DNA of 64,000 bases from Sulfuritalea sp. (GTDB taxonomy: Bacteria > Pseudomonadota > Gammaproteobacteria > Burkholderiales > Rhodocyclaceae), in NCBI GenBank assembly GCA_030651305.1, contig JAUSCI010000054.1, positions 1 through 64,000 of the forward strand. Direction: 5' to 3'. The notes beneath the pieces were generated by a model that did no database searches, was not told where the DNA came from, and worked only from the letters and a program-made list of their open reading frames with translations. The position numbers and the translations under genes are program-made. Numbering within the stretch: the stretch's first letter is position 1; each line of letters starts with the position of its first letter. This document shows positions 46,010-54,608 of this stretch, in pieces.

Positions 46010-47032
46010 TCAGCGCTTGGCAACCGGATACAGCCCCTGCGGACGCCAGAGCAGCACGGTGACCATCAGCAGGATGTCGGAGACGAGCGCGACCTTGGGC
46101 GCGAGGAAGCCGGCGTAATTGGCCACCAGCGCCACCAGCATGGCGCCGATGAAACAGCCGCCGACGGAGCCGAGGCCGCCGATGATGATGACGATGAAGA
46201 CCAGTACGGTGATCTCGCCGCCGATCGCCGCCGTCAGGGTTTCCTTGTAAAGGCCCCACATGACGCCGCCCAGACCGGCCAGCGCCGAGCCGGCCATGAA
46301 GACGCCGACGAACAGGCGCCGGATGCGATAGCCCAGCGCCTCGACCATTTCCCCGTTCTCGACGCCGGCGCGGATCAGCAGGCCGACCTTGGTCCGGTTG
46401 AGCACCAGGAACATGGTGATGAATACAGTCAAGCCGACACCGACAGCAATCAGCCGATATTTTTCCAGCGCCGCGTCGCCGAAGATGAAGGCGCCGCGAA
46501 AGGTCGTCGGCAGTTGCAGGGGAATCTGCTCGGCGCCCCAGATGACATGGATCAACTGCTCGGCGACGATCATGCCACCCATGGTGATCAGGATCTGCTT
46601 GAGGTGCAGGCCATACACCGGGCGGATGATGATGCGCTCGAAGGCCCAGCCGAGCAGCCCGGTGACCAGCATCGCCAGCAGAATGGCGAGGCCGACCACC
46701 GACAGGTTCATCCACACCGAATCGGCTTCCACCCAGCTTTTCATCGGCAGCAGGACCAGCGTAGCGGTAAATGCGCCGACCGAGACGAAAGCGCCGTGGC
46801 CGAAGTTGAGCACATCCATCAGGCCGAAAATCAGCGTCAGGCCGCTGGCCATCATGAACACCATCATGCCCATGGCGAGGCCAGCCACGGTCAGCGTCAC
46901 CCAGGTCGGGAAACTGCCCACCAGCGGCAGCATCAGCAATGCCAGCACCGGTACCAGCAGCAGGGGCAGCATATCCACCCGCACTTTGGGCAAGGCGGAA
47001 TCCTGTGGCGCGACCTGAGATATCGTTGTCAT
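46010..47032 (-). CDS. livH: Branched-chain-type ABC transporter permease LivH
   Basis: Membrane protein of 340 residues. LivH signatures are GLTLIFGLMDVLNFGHGAF, RAGVENGEMVEALGYRI and GGLGSVGGCFIGAM. It partners LivM. An N-terminal extension of about 20 residues precedes the first helix. The gene follows livF by 9 nt. Confidence 0.94.
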   Translation of the reverse strand: MTTISQVAPQDSALPKVRVDMLPLLLVPVLALLMLPLVGSFPTWVTLTVAGLAMGMMVFMMASGLTLIFGLMDVLNFGHGAFVSVGAFTATLVLLPMKSWVEADSVWMNLSVVGLAILLAMLVTGLLGWAFERIIIRPVYGLHLKQILITMGGMIVAEQLIHVIWGAEQIPLQLPTTFRGAFIFGDAALEKYRLIAVGVGLTVFITMFLVLNRTKVGLLIRAGVENGEMVEALGYRIRRLFVGVFMAGSALAGLGGVMWGLYKETLTAAIGGEITVLVFIVIIIGGLGSVGGCFIGAMLVALVANYAGFLAPKVALVSDILLMVTVLLWRPQGLYPVAKR

Positions 47033-47041
47033 GTCTTCAAC

Positions 47042-47776
47042 CTATTGATGGGTATCCAGCGACAAGCCCAGCAGCCTGTGCTGCAGGTCCCTGTCATCGG
47101 CCAGCGCCGCCATCGACCCGGAGTGCACTATGCGTCCGCCATCCATCACCGCCACCGAGTCGCCCAGCGCGCAGACAAAACTGAAGTTCTGTTCGACCAG
47201 CAGGATGGTCTCTGTCTGCTTGAGTTCGCGGAAGGCGGCGATCATGCCCTGGATGATGGCCGGCGCCAGCCCCTTGGTCGGCTCATCGATCAGCAGCAGT
47301 TTTCTCGGCTCGACGATGGCGCGCGCAATCGCCACCATCTGCTTTTGTCCGCCGGACAAGGTCCCGGCAGGCTGGTTCCAGAATTTCTTCAGCGCACCGA
47401 AGAAGCCGAAAATCCATTCCAGGCGGGCCTCGTCCATCTCGCCCGCCTTTTTCACGTTACGCGCCGCCAGATACAGGTTCTCGCGTACCGTCAGGTCGGA
47501 AAAGATGCCCATGGTCTCGGGCACATAGGCGATGCCGGCACAGGCGATGTCGGGCGTCGGGCTTTGCGTGATATCGCCGTCATCAAAGCGCACCGTGCCG
47601 CGCGAGGCATGCCACAAACCCATGATGGTGCGCAGCGTGGTGGTCTTGCCAGCGCCGTTGCGGCCGAGCAGAACCGTGATGCCGCCCCTGGGCACCACCA
47701 GGTCGACGCCCTGCAGGATGTGGTATTGGCCGATGTGAGTATGCACTCCGTCGAGTTGCAGCAAGGCTTCAGACAT
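47042..47776 (-). CDS. livF: Branched-chain-type ABC transporter ATPase LivF
   Basis: ABC ATPase of 244 residues: Walker A GRNGAGKTT, signature LSGGQKQMVAIARAI and Walker B KLLLIDEPTKGLAP. HTHIGQYHILQGVDL at the N terminus is LivF-like. It starts inside the last codons of livG (8-nt overlap); a longer in-frame start exists but lies further into livG. Confidence 0.94.
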   Translation of the reverse strand: MSEALLQLDGVHTHIGQYHILQGVDLVVPRGGITVLLGRNGAGKTTTLRTIMGLWHASRGTVRFDDGDITQSPTPDIACAGIAYVPETMGIFSDLTVRENLYLAARNVKKAGEMDEARLEWIFGFFGALKKFWNQPAGTLSGGQKQMVAIARAIVEPRKLLLIDEPTKGLAPAIIQGMIAAFRELKQTETILLVEQNFSFVCALGDSVAVMDGGRIVHSGSMAALADDRDLQHRLLGLSLDTHQ

Positions 47777-48542
47777 GTTCGGCCATTCCTGTGCCCAGAT
47801 AGGCTTCCTGGACAATGGGCGAGGCCATGACTTCGGCCGGGTCGCCGTCGGCCACCAGATAGCCGTTGTGCAGCACGACGATGCGATCAGCCAGGGAGCG
47901 CACCACGTCCATCTTGTGCTCCACCAGCAGAATGGTCTTGTCGCCCTGCGCCTTGATGTGATGGATCAGGTCGAGCACCACCGGCACCTCGTCCACGCTC
48001 ATGCCGGCGGTCGGCTCATCGAACATGAAGATGTCCGGTTCGAGCGCCAGCAGGATTGCAATTTCGAGCTTGCGCTTGTCTCCGTGCGACAGGGCGGACG
48101 CCAGTTCGTGGCGACTCTCGCCGAGCGCGGTGACATGCAGGAAATGCTCGGCCTTCTCAATCAGTTCGACATGGCTTGCCCACATCGAGATCATGTTCAG
48201 TCCGAGCCCGGCACGGCTTTGCACCGTCAGCCGGACATTCTCCAGCACAGTGAGATTGGGAAAAAGGTTTGTCAGTTGAAACGCGCGACCGATGCCGCGC
48301 TTGGTTCGCTGCGGCGCACCGAGGCGAGTCACATCCTCGCCATACAGGCGGACCGTGCCCGAGGTCGGCGACAACTGCCCCGACATGAGGTTGAAGTAGG
48401 TGGTCTTGCCGGCCCCGTTGGGACCAACAATCGCGGTCAGGATCCCCGGCCGGAACTCGCAACTCACGTTATTGACGGCAATGTGCCCGCCAAAGCGAAT
48501 ACTGACGCCGTGGGTCGAGAGAACCGGATGTTCAGTGGTCAT
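47769..48542 (-). CDS. livG: Branched-chain-type ABC transporter ATPase LivG
   Basis: ABC ATPase of 257 residues: Walker A GPNGAGKTTYFNLMSG, signature LSHGDKRKLEIAILLA (the LSHG form usual for LivG), Walker B DIFMFDEPTAGMS. The start at 48542 matches the family; the frame is open 21 codons further upstream but into the intergenic repeat. Confidence 0.93.
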   Translation of the reverse strand: MTTEHPVLSTHGVSIRFGGHIAVNNVSCEFRPGILTAIVGPNGAGKTTYFNLMSGQLSPTSGTVRLYGEDVTRLGAPQRTKRGIGRAFQLTNLFPNLTVLENVRLTVQSRAGLGLNMISMWASHVELIEKAEHFLHVTALGESRHELASALSHGDKRKLEIAILLALEPDIFMFDEPTAGMSVDEVPVVLDLIHHIKAQGDKTILLVEHKMDVVRSLADRIVVLHNGYLVADGDPAEVMASPIVQEAYLGTGMAEHV

Positions 48543-48601
48543 GGGAAAGGCTTTCGCCACGTGGTTCGACTTGCTCACCATGAACGGGGCCGTGGCTCCG
48601 A

Positions 48602-48625
48602 TCATCCTGAGCTTGCCGAAGGACG
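48602..48625. repeat. Intergenic imperfect palindrome between livK and livG
   Basis: TCCTGAGCTTGCCGAAGGA pairs TCCT with AGGA and CTT with AAG. It belongs by eye to a small dispersed element (CCTGAGC...CGAAGG type) frequent between proteobacterial genes. It may modulate the livK:livGFHM expression ratio. Confidence 0.5.
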
Positions 48626-48638
48626 TGGTTAAGGCTTC

Positions 48639-49829
48639 TCAGCGCTTGTTACGAATCGGCAGCGGCATTTCGGCGGCCGGGATTTCGCGCACCAGTTCCA
48701 GCAAATCCCACTCGCTGGCCTGAGCCTTCTTGATGCGGAAGTGAAACATCGCCTGCAGGGCCTGGTGGTCTTCCTTGCGGAAAGTCATCTTGCCCTTCGG
48801 CGTATCGAAGTCCATGCCTTCCATGACCGAGATGAGCTTTTCCGTATCGCTCGACCCGGCCTTGGTCAGTGCCGTCACCACCGCACTGGCTGCCGCAAAA
48901 CCGCCTGCGGTAAAGAAATCGGGCGGCTGCTTGAGACGCTTCTGATTTTCAGCGACCAGCCAGTCGTTCATCTTGTTCTTCGGGAAGGCATAGTAATAAT
49001 AGATGCTGCCCTCCATGCCGGCGAGATTCTTCCAGCCCTTCATGACCGGCAGGATGTTGCCGCCCGCGGCCAGCTCGATGCCGTAGCGTTCGGGTTTCAT
49101 GTCGGCGATCTTGGTCAGCGGATTGGGGCCTGCCCAATAGATGGAGAGTATCTTGCGGCCCGGCTTGTCCTTGAGCGCATCAAAAATCCTCTGCGCCGAC
49201 GCGGTGAAGTCGGTCGCGGTCTGCGCGGTGTATTCCTCATGCACCACTTTGGCCTTGCTCTTCACCGCCACCAGCGAATCCTTGAACGCCTTGATGCCGT
49301 CACGGCCGAAGGCATAGTCCTGTGCCAGAAACGCGATATTCACCTCCCCCATCAATGCCGCCGCGGCGGCCAGTCCATCCTGAGAGGAACTGCGACCGGT
49401 GCGGAAGATATAGCGGTTCCACTTGTCGCCCGTGATCACGTCAGCCACGGCCGGCTCGACGATCAGTACTTTCTTGTACTCTTCGGCCACCGGCAGCATC
49501 GCCAGCGCGGCGCCGGACGAGGTAGTGCCGACAGCGATATCGACCTTGTCATCGCCGTAGGCTTCAGCCAACGCGGCCTTGGCCAGATCCGGCTTGCCCT
49601 GATCGTCCTTGAAGATCACCTTGATCTTGCGGCCGTTGAGGGTCATGGTGCCTTTGGTCAAATATTCCAGGCCCATCATGAAACCGATTTCGGTTTCCTT
49701 GGCATAGGCTTCGAGGGCACCGGTCTTGCCGGCAATAAGGGCGATCTTGAGTTCCTGCGCGCCGACCGGGGCGGTCAGGGTGGCGGCAGTAGCCGCCAGG
49801 GCTGCAATAGCCAATGCCTTGAATTTCAT
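48639..49829 (-). CDS. livK: Periplasmic substrate-binding protein of the Liv-type transporter
   Basis: Type I periplasmic binding protein of 396 residues with a signal peptide (KALAIAALAATAATLTAPVGA). GKTGALEAYAKETEIGFMMGLEYL and VGTTSSGAALAMLPVAEEYKKV are typical of LivK-like proteins for aromatic or amino acids. GGAGG lies 7 nt before the ATG at 49829. It is the first gene after a near-consensus sigma-54 promoter, and its operon encodes CoA-dependent catabolism, so an aryl or cyclic carboxylate is a more likely ligand than leucine. Confidence 0.9.
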   Translation of the reverse strand: MKFKALAIAALAATAATLTAPVGAQELKIALIAGKTGALEAYAKETEIGFMMGLEYLTKGTMTLNGRKIKVIFKDDQGKPDLAKAALAEAYGDDKVDIAVGTTSSGAALAMLPVAEEYKKVLIVEPAVADVITGDKWNRYIFRTGRSSSQDGLAAAAALMGEVNIAFLAQDYAFGRDGIKAFKDSLVAVKSKAKVVHEEYTAQTATDFTASAQRIFDALKDKPGRKILSIYWAGPNPLTKIADMKPERYGIELAAGGNILPVMKGWKNLAGMEGSIYYYYAFPKNKMNDWLVAENQKRLKQPPDFFTAGGFAAASAVVTALTKAGSSDTEKLISVMEGMDFDTPKGKMTFRKEDHQALQAMFHFRIKKAQASEWDLLELVREIPAAEMPLPIRNKR

Positions 49830-49885
49830 GGGTGATCCTCCGTATATGAAATAGTCCCCCGCGCGAACGGGCTCGGCATCACCTA

Positions 49886-49901
49886 TGCAGAATACGTGCC
49901 A
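49886..49901 (-). promoter_or_regulatory. Sigma-54 promoter of the livKGFHM-catabolic operon
   Basis: The minus strand reads TGGCACGTATTCTGCA: the -24 TGGCACG is perfect, the -12 CTGCA differs from TTGCA by one base, and GG and GC are 12 nt apart as required. Start of transcription is expected near 49874, 45 nt before livK. The adjacent activator gene (50059-51513) is of the sigma-54 class. Confidence 0.78.
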
Positions 49902-49964
49902 GCCCCCGAAAACACTGGCATGACGTATATCCAAGGGAGAATCGCCAACCAGCAGCGACTGGAA

Positions 49965-49986
49965 TATGTCCATATATCCAGACATA
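49965..49986. promoter_or_regulatory. Inverted repeat, candidate upstream activating site
   Basis: TATGTC (49965-49970) and GACATA (49981-49986) are perfect inverted arms 10 nt apart, about 65-85 nt upstream of the sigma-54 promoter, a usual place for the enhancer of an NtrC-type activator. Confidence 0.42.
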
Positions 49987-50058
49987 CTTGAAATAGCAAA
50001 CTGCAACTAATTGAACTATATAATTATTACAAGTGCGCCATGAAAACAAGGCAGATTA

Positions 50059-51513
50059 TCAAATGTCTGCTTCCCCTGACACTATACCAAGACTGGAAAG
50101 CTTCTCATAAAGCTGGGCGCGACTGATCCCGAGTAGTTTGGCGGCGTGCAGTTTGACCCTGCCGGTCGCCTCCAGTGCGCGCAAAATCTCCAGTCGCTCG
50201 GCGGCGGCAGCCACCTCGCGCAGAGGACGAACCCGGGACTCGACGGAGCTCGCTAGCGAAACTGACAGCTTTTCAGGAGTGGCCGGAGTTTCCGGCAACA
50301 TCGGAAAGTCGGCGCTGGCGAGACGGCGGTTGTCCGATTGCGCGACTGCCTGCTCCAGTACATTGCGCAATTCACGCACGTTACCCGGCCAGTCATGGCA
50401 ACCCAGCCGCGCCAGCCCGTCCGCCGCCAGAGTGCGGGACGCTTCGCCGCCCTGCTCGGCAATCTGCTCCAGCAAGGTTTCGCACAACATGGCGATATCC
50501 TCGCGCCGCTCTCGCAGCGGTGGCAGTCGAATCGGCAACACGTTGAGGCGGTAGTACAGATCGGCGCGGAAGCTACCTGCCTCCATCATCGCTTTCAAGT
50601 CGCGGCTGGTCGCCGCTATCACGCGCACATTGACCGGACGCAAGCGATTGCCGCCCAGAGCCTCGACCTCGCCTTCCTGCAACACTCTCAGCAACTTGGC
50701 CTGCAAGGAAAGCGGCATGTCGCCGACTTCATCGAGAAACAGCGTACCGCCATCGGCCAACTGGAACTTGCCGCTGCGCGACCTGGTTCCGGCACCCGTA
50801 TAAGCGCCAGGTTCGACGCCAAACAACTCGGCTTCGAGCAGGGCCTCGGGAATCGCCGCCGCGTTGATCGTCACCAACGGCCCCTCGGCGCGGCGACTGG
50901 CGGCATGAATGGCGTGAGCCAGCAGTTCCTTGCCGGTGCCGGTCTCGCCCAGCAGCAGCACGGCACCTTCGCGGTCCGCCGCACGACGTGCCTGTTCCTT
51001 GGTTTCCGCCGCCAGGCGGCTGGTGCCGACAAATTGACTGAAGCGGTATTTCGCCTGACGTCCGTCCGCCAGTTGCTTGCGCACCGTGGCGAGATCCGAC
51101 TGCATCTGCTGAAACTTGGAAACGATCGGCTTCAGGGCCTGCAGTCGATCGTAAAGAATCACCCCCAGGGCGCCGATCACGTTGCCCGCCTCGCCATGCA
51201 AGGGGATGCGCGATACCACCATCTGGCGTCCGCCCACCGTCAAGACGTCCAGCAGATCTGCCTGTCCGGTCTCCACCACCTGGCGCAAACGGCTGTTTGG
51301 CAGGACTTCCTCGATGGCGCGGCCTTCGATCGCCTCGCTGCCGTTCCAGCCGATCAGCGCCTTGTACTTGTCGTTGATCCAGGTAATGCGGCCCGCCTGG
51401 TCAATGACCACGGCACCTTCGTACAGGCTGTCGAAGAGCTTGACCAGGGACGACGCAGCGAGGCTGCGAACTTCGGCGTCACTGGAAAGCCGCGCAGGAA
51501 CTTGCCTGGCCAC
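50059..51513 (-). CDS. Sigma-54-dependent PAS-domain transcriptional activator
   Basis: Regulator of 484 residues: an N-terminal PAS domain (about 22-125, YEGAVVIDQAGRITWINDKY), a short coiled linker, AAA+ domain with Walker A GETGTGKE (189-196), Walker B TLFLDEVGD, and a Fis-type helix-turn-helix at the C terminus (KLHAAKLLGISRAQLYEKL). The sigma-54 contact loop is GAYTGA (236-241) instead of GAFTGA. It has no receiver domain, so the signal is probably a ligand at PAS. Likely target: the liv operon next door. It follows tatC by 9 nt. Confidence 0.93.
   Translation of the reverse strand: MARQVPARLSSDAEVRSLAASSLVKLFDSLYEGAVVIDQAGRITWINDKYKALIGWNGSEAIEGRAIEEVLPNSRLRQVVETGQADLLDVLTVGGRQMVVSRIPLHGEAGNVIGALGVILYDRLQALKPIVSKFQQMQSDLATVRKQLADGRQAKYRFSQFVGTSRLAAETKEQARRAADREGAVLLLGETGTGKELLAHAIHAASRRAEGPLVTINAAAIPEALLEAELFGVEPGAYTGAGTRSRSGKFQLADGGTLFLDEVGDMPLSLQAKLLRVLQEGEVEALGGNRLRPVNVRVIAATSRDLKAMMEAGSFRADLYYRLNVLPIRLPPLRERREDIAMLCETLLEQIAEQGGEASRTLAADGLARLGCHDWPGNVRELRNVLEQAVAQSDNRRLASADFPMLPETPATPEKLSVSLASSVESRVRPLREVAAAAERLEILRALEATGRVKLHAAKLLGISRAQLYEKLSSLGIVSGEADI
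50303..50327 (-). repeat. 25-bp dispersed sequence, copy i (inside the activator gene)
   Basis: 22 of 25 matches on the minus strand, the coding strand; it falls where the AAA+ domain passes into the linker before the helix-turn-helix (RRLASADFP). Confidence 0.65.
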
Positions 51514-51522
51514 GGTCCGGGC

Positions 51523-52335
51523 TCAGGTATTCTGGTCGCGCGAAGCTTGCTCGGCGCGATCAAGTTCCTGATTCATTTCCTGCTCGGACGGCGGCTGGTA
51601 GTCTGACTGGCCGGCAGGCGCCGGACGGACGATGACACTCGCCAATACGATCCCGAGTTCATAAAGCAGCCACATCGGCATCGCCAGCATGAACTGCGAA
51701 ATCACGTCGGGCGGCGTGAACACCGCGCCAACCACGAAGGCGCCGACGATCACATACGGTCGCCACTCACGCAGTTTGGCCACATCCACGACGCCGATCT
51801 TGACCAGGACGATGACGATTATCGGCACCTCGAAGGTAATGCCGAAGGCCATGAACATGGTAAGCACGAAGGAGAAATACTTCTCGATGTCCGTCATCCA
51901 CGCCACTCCCTCGGGCGCGAACTTGGACATGAAGCCGAACACCATCGGGAAAAAAGCGAAATAGGCGAATGTCATGCCAACGAAAAACAACAGCACCGAG
52001 GCAACCAGGAGCGGGACTGCGAGCTTTTTCTCATGCGCATACAGTCCCGGCGCCACAAAGGCCCAGACCTGATACAGCACATACGGCAAGACCACCAGAA
52101 ATGCGCTCATCAGCGCCACTTTCATGGGCACCAGAAACACACCCACCACGTCGGTGGCGATCATCTGGCCGCCGGCCGGCAGGGTCGCCAGCAAGGGGGC
52201 GGCGAGCAGCGAATACAGTTCGCGGGCATAGAAAGCCAGCGGCACGAAGGCGATGCCGACAGCGATGAGGACACGGATCAGGCGGTCGCGAAGCTCGACC
52301 AGATGGGACAGAAATGTTTCCTGTTCTTCAGCCAT
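51523..52335 (-). CDS. tatC: Twin-arginine translocase subunit TatC
   Basis: TatC of 270 residues with six membrane helices. Signatures: the N-terminal FLSHLVELRDRLIRVL, which binds the twin-arginine signal, and FYARELYSLLAAPLLA. The C-terminal cytosolic tail is rich in Gln/Glu. The ATG shares bases with the tatB TGA. Substrates could include ApbE of this window. Confidence 0.96.
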   Translation of the reverse strand: MAEEQETFLSHLVELRDRLIRVLIAVGIAFVPLAFYARELYSLLAAPLLATLPAGGQMIATDVVGVFLVPMKVALMSAFLVVLPYVLYQVWAFVAPGLYAHEKKLAVPLLVASVLLFFVGMTFAYFAFFPMVFGFMSKFAPEGVAWMTDIEKYFSFVLTMFMAFGITFEVPIIVIVLVKIGVVDVAKLREWRPYVIVGAFVVGAVFTPPDVISQFMLAMPMWLLYELGIVLASVIVRPAPAGQSDYQPPSEQEMNQELDRAEQASRDQNT

Positions 52336-52772
52336 CAGGACTTCTGCGTCTCGGCGGTCACGGTTTCGGGCGCGGTGGTTTGCGCCAACGGCGCATCGAC
52401 GACCGCGGCCGCCTCAAGAGTCGGCGCTGGCTCGCCTTGCGTACCGGGGATTCCGCTTCGCGGGCCGGTAACAGCGATTTCTTCCGCCAGCGGCTCGATC
52501 ACCTTGTTCACCGAGGACTCGACCTCGCGCATTTCATGGGTAACGGAAGCCTCCAGGTTCGTCACCTGGTCGGTCATCTGCTGCTGGAGTTGCTTCAACT
52601 CGTCAAGCTGAATCTCGCGATTGATGTCTGCCTTGACATCGCCGACATAGCGCTGCAGACGACCCAGCAAGAGGCCCGCGGTACGCGCCACCTTGGGCAG
52701 CCGCTCCGGACCGATGACGACCAGCGCCACCACGGCGATAACCATCAACTCGGAAAAGCCGACGTCGAACAT
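52335..52772 (-). CDS. tatB: Twin-arginine translocase subunit TatB
   Basis: TatB of 145 residues: an N-terminal membrane helix with [25 protein letters not shown], an amphipathic helix ([20 protein letters not shown]), a long helical region and a variable Pro/Ala/Glu-rich tail. It forms the substrate receptor with TatC. The tail carries a diverged copy of the 25-bp dispersed sequence. Confidence 0.95.
   Translation of the reverse strand: MFDVGFSELMVIAVVALVVIGPERLPKVARTAGLLLGRLQRYVGDVKADINREIQLDELKQLQQQMTDQVTNLEASVTHEMREVESSVNKVIEPLAEEIAVTGPRSGIPGTQGEPAPTLEAAAVVDAPLAQTTAPETVTAETQKS
52415..52439 (-). repeat. 25-bp dispersed sequence, copy j (right half only, inside tatB)
   Basis: The right half AGCGCCGACTYTTG is exact on the minus strand, with two further matching bases; most of the left half has diverged. 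It encodes PAPTLE in the variable tail of TatB. Confidence 0.55.
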
Positions 52773-52859
52773 AAGTTCGTTGGGGGATCAGAAATGAAAT
52801 GGCAGGCAGAGTCGCCAAGGCTGCGGAAGTGACCGGCAGCCCGCATCATCCGCCAATGT

Positions 52860-53093
52860 TCAGGACTTGGTCTGTTCCCGGCGCGCCTCGACGTCGATGG
52901 TCTGACCGGTCACCTGCTGCGGCTCGGCCGACTTTTCGGCGGGCTTGTCGGACGCGGCCTCCTTCATGCCGTCCTTGAATCCCTTGACCGCGCCGCCGAG
53001 GTCAGACCCCATGTTGCGAAGTTTCTTGGTGCCGAACACCAGCATAACTATCACCAGCACGATCAGCCAGTGCCAAATGCTGAAAGATCCCAT
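52860..53093 (-). CDS. tatA: Twin-arginine translocase subunit TatA
   Basis: TatA of 77 residues: one membrane helix ([21 protein letters not shown]), the [21 protein letters not shown] amphipathic helix hinge, and an acidic/basic tail. It forms the translocation pore. AGGAG precedes the ATG at 53093, which rejects the longer open frame that runs into the HIT gene. The gene is 87 nt before tatB. Confidence 0.95.
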   Translation of the reverse strand: MGSFSIWHWLIVLVIVMLVFGTKKLRNMGSDLGGAVKGFKDGMKEAASDKPAEKSAEPQQVTGQTIDVEARREQTKS

Positions 53094-53122
53094 TGTATTT
53101 TCTCCTCGCGCTCCGCGAATTC

Positions 53123-53479
53123 TCAGGGCGCCTTGCGCTTTAGCATGGACCCCAACGGCTCGGGGCCACCCAGAATATGGGCGTGCAGATGATACACCTC
53201 CTGATGTCCGATCCGCCCTGTATTGATGATGGTACGGAAGCCTTCGTTGAGACCCTGGCTGCGAGCCAGCTCGTTCGCCTTGCCCAGGATGCGGCCGAGC
53301 AGCAATTGGTGGCTCATGTCGGCCTCGATCAGGGAGGCGATGTGCAGCTTCGGCACGATCATGAAATGCACTGGCGCAATCGGATTGACGTCCCAAAAGG
53401 CAAAGATTTCATCGTCTTCATAGACTTTCTTCGACGGAATCTCGCCGCGCACGATCTTGCAGAAAATGCAGTCGCTCAT
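53123..53479 (-). CDS. HIT-family nucleotide hydrolase (HinT-like)
   Basis: Histidine-triad protein of 118 residues. The triad motif is HLHAHILGG near the C terminus, with [20 protein letters not shown] at the N terminus holding Zn-type cysteines. HinT enzymes hydrolyse AMP-lysine and phosphoramidates. Location between hisE and tatA is the normal betaproteobacterial order. Its start overlaps the hisE stop by ATGA. Confidence 0.95.
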   Translation of the reverse strand: MSDCIFCKIVRGEIPSKKVYEDDEIFAFWDVNPIAPVHFMIVPKLHIASLIEADMSHQLLLGRILGKANELARSQGLNEGFRTIINTGRIGHQEVYHLHAHILGGPEPLGSMLKRKAP

Positions 53480-53805
53480 GATTCCGGGCTCCGGCTGTTC
53501 TTCTCGTCAATCCCGGAGATGCCTTCCCGGCGGCGAAACTCGACTATTACGTCATCGACGCCAACGCCGAACTGGGTTAACAGGATCAGGCTGTGAAACC
53601 AGAGATCCGTTACTTCGCGCACCAGATGCAGGCGATCACCATCCTTTGCCGCCATGATGGTTTCGGCGGCTTCCTCGGCCACCTTCTTGCAAATCGCGTC
53701 GGTGCCTTTGGCATACAGGCTGGCCACGTAGGACGAATCGGGCGCGGCGCCCTTGCGTTCGAGCAGCGTCGCCTGGACTCGGTGAACAACTTGAAGATCA
53801 ATCAC
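53476..53805 (-). CDS. hisE: Phosphoribosyl-ATP pyrophosphatase
   Basis: HisE of 109 residues, second step of histidine synthesis. PDSSYVASLYAKGTDAICKK and EEAAETIMAAKDGD carry the Glu/Asp residues of the MazG-like active site. No PR-AMP cyclohydrolase (HisI) domain is fused to it, and no hisI gene lies in the 33-nt gap to hisF, where it would be expected. Confidence 0.95.
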   Translation of the reverse strand: MIDLQVVHRVQATLLERKGAAPDSSYVASLYAKGTDAICKKVAEEAAETIMAAKDGDRLHLVREVTDLWFHSLILLTQFGVGVDDVIVEFRRREGISGIDEKNSRSPES

Positions 53806-53838
53806 TTGTATATCTCCTTCGCTTCCGTGAGAACAGGC

Positions 53839-54606
53839 TCACAGTCTTACCTCGATGCCGCGGCTGCGCATGTATTCCTTGGCCTGACGCACAGTGTATT
53901 CGCCATAGTGAAAAATGCTCGCCGCCAATACCGCATCCGCCCGGCCTTCCGTCACCCCGTCAGCCAGATGCTGCAAGGTGCCGACGCCACCGCTGGCAAT
54001 CACCGGAATACCCACTGCTTCCGACACCGCGCGGGTCAGCGGCAGATCGAAACCGGCCTTGGTGCCGTCCCGGTCCATGCTGGTGAGGAGGATTTCGCCG
54101 GCACCGAGGCTTTCCACTTTCCGTACCCACTCGATGGCATCCAGTCCGCTGTTCTTGCGTCCGCCATGGGTGAATACCTCCCAGCGGCCGGGCATCGTCT
54201 GCTTGGCGTCGACCGCGACCACGATGCACTGCGATCCCACCTTGGCCGACGCATCGGCGACCAGTTGCGGATTATTCACCGCCGCCGTATTCATGCTGAC
54301 CTTGTCTGCTCCCGCATTCAGCAAGCGGCGCACGTCCTCGACCTGACGCACGCCACCTCCCACCGTCAGCGGAATGAATACTTGCGAGGCCACGGCCTCG
54401 ATTATGTGCAGGATGATGTCCCGGTCGTCGGAACTGGCCGTGATGTCGAGAAAGGTAATCTCATCCGCGCCCTGTTCGTCGTAGCGACGTGCGATCTCGA
54501 CCGGATCGCCGGCGTCGCGCAGTTCGACAAAATTGACGCCCTTGACCACGCGGCCGGCGTTGACGTCGAGACAGGGAATGATGCGTTTGGCGAGCACGGT
54601 AGGCAA
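53839..54606 (-). CDS. hisF: Imidazole glycerol phosphate synthase cyclase subunit
   Basis: HisF of 255 residues, a TIM barrel with the twofold phosphate sites ([12 protein letters not shown] and [14 protein letters not shown]). Catalytic Asp residues are in [14 protein letters not shown] and [14 protein letters not shown]. It closes the imidazole ring using ammonia from HisH. It lies 2 nt after hisA. Confidence 0.97.
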   Translation of the reverse strand: MPTVLAKRIIPCLDVNAGRVVKGVNFVELRDAGDPVEIARRYDEQGADEITFLDITASSDDRDIILHIIEAVASQVFIPLTVGGGVRQVEDVRRLLNAGADKVSMNTAAVNNPQLVADASAKVGSQCIVVAVDAKQTMPGRWEVFTHGGRKNSGLDAIEWVRKVESLGAGEILLTSMDRDGTKAGFDLPLTRAVSEAVGIPVIASGGVGTLQHLADGVTEGRADAVLAASIFHYGEYTVRQAKEYMRSRGIEVRL

Positions 54607-54608
54607 AC

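Noticed and set aside
45925-46023. N-terminal extension of LivM
   Set aside because: The added residues are the translation of a GC-rich intergenic repeat; the family start is at 45924.
46270-46292. CCAGCGCCGA inside livH, considered as another 25-bp copy
   Set aside because: Ten-base core only; flanks do not match and such a short core is expected by chance in GC-rich coding DNA.
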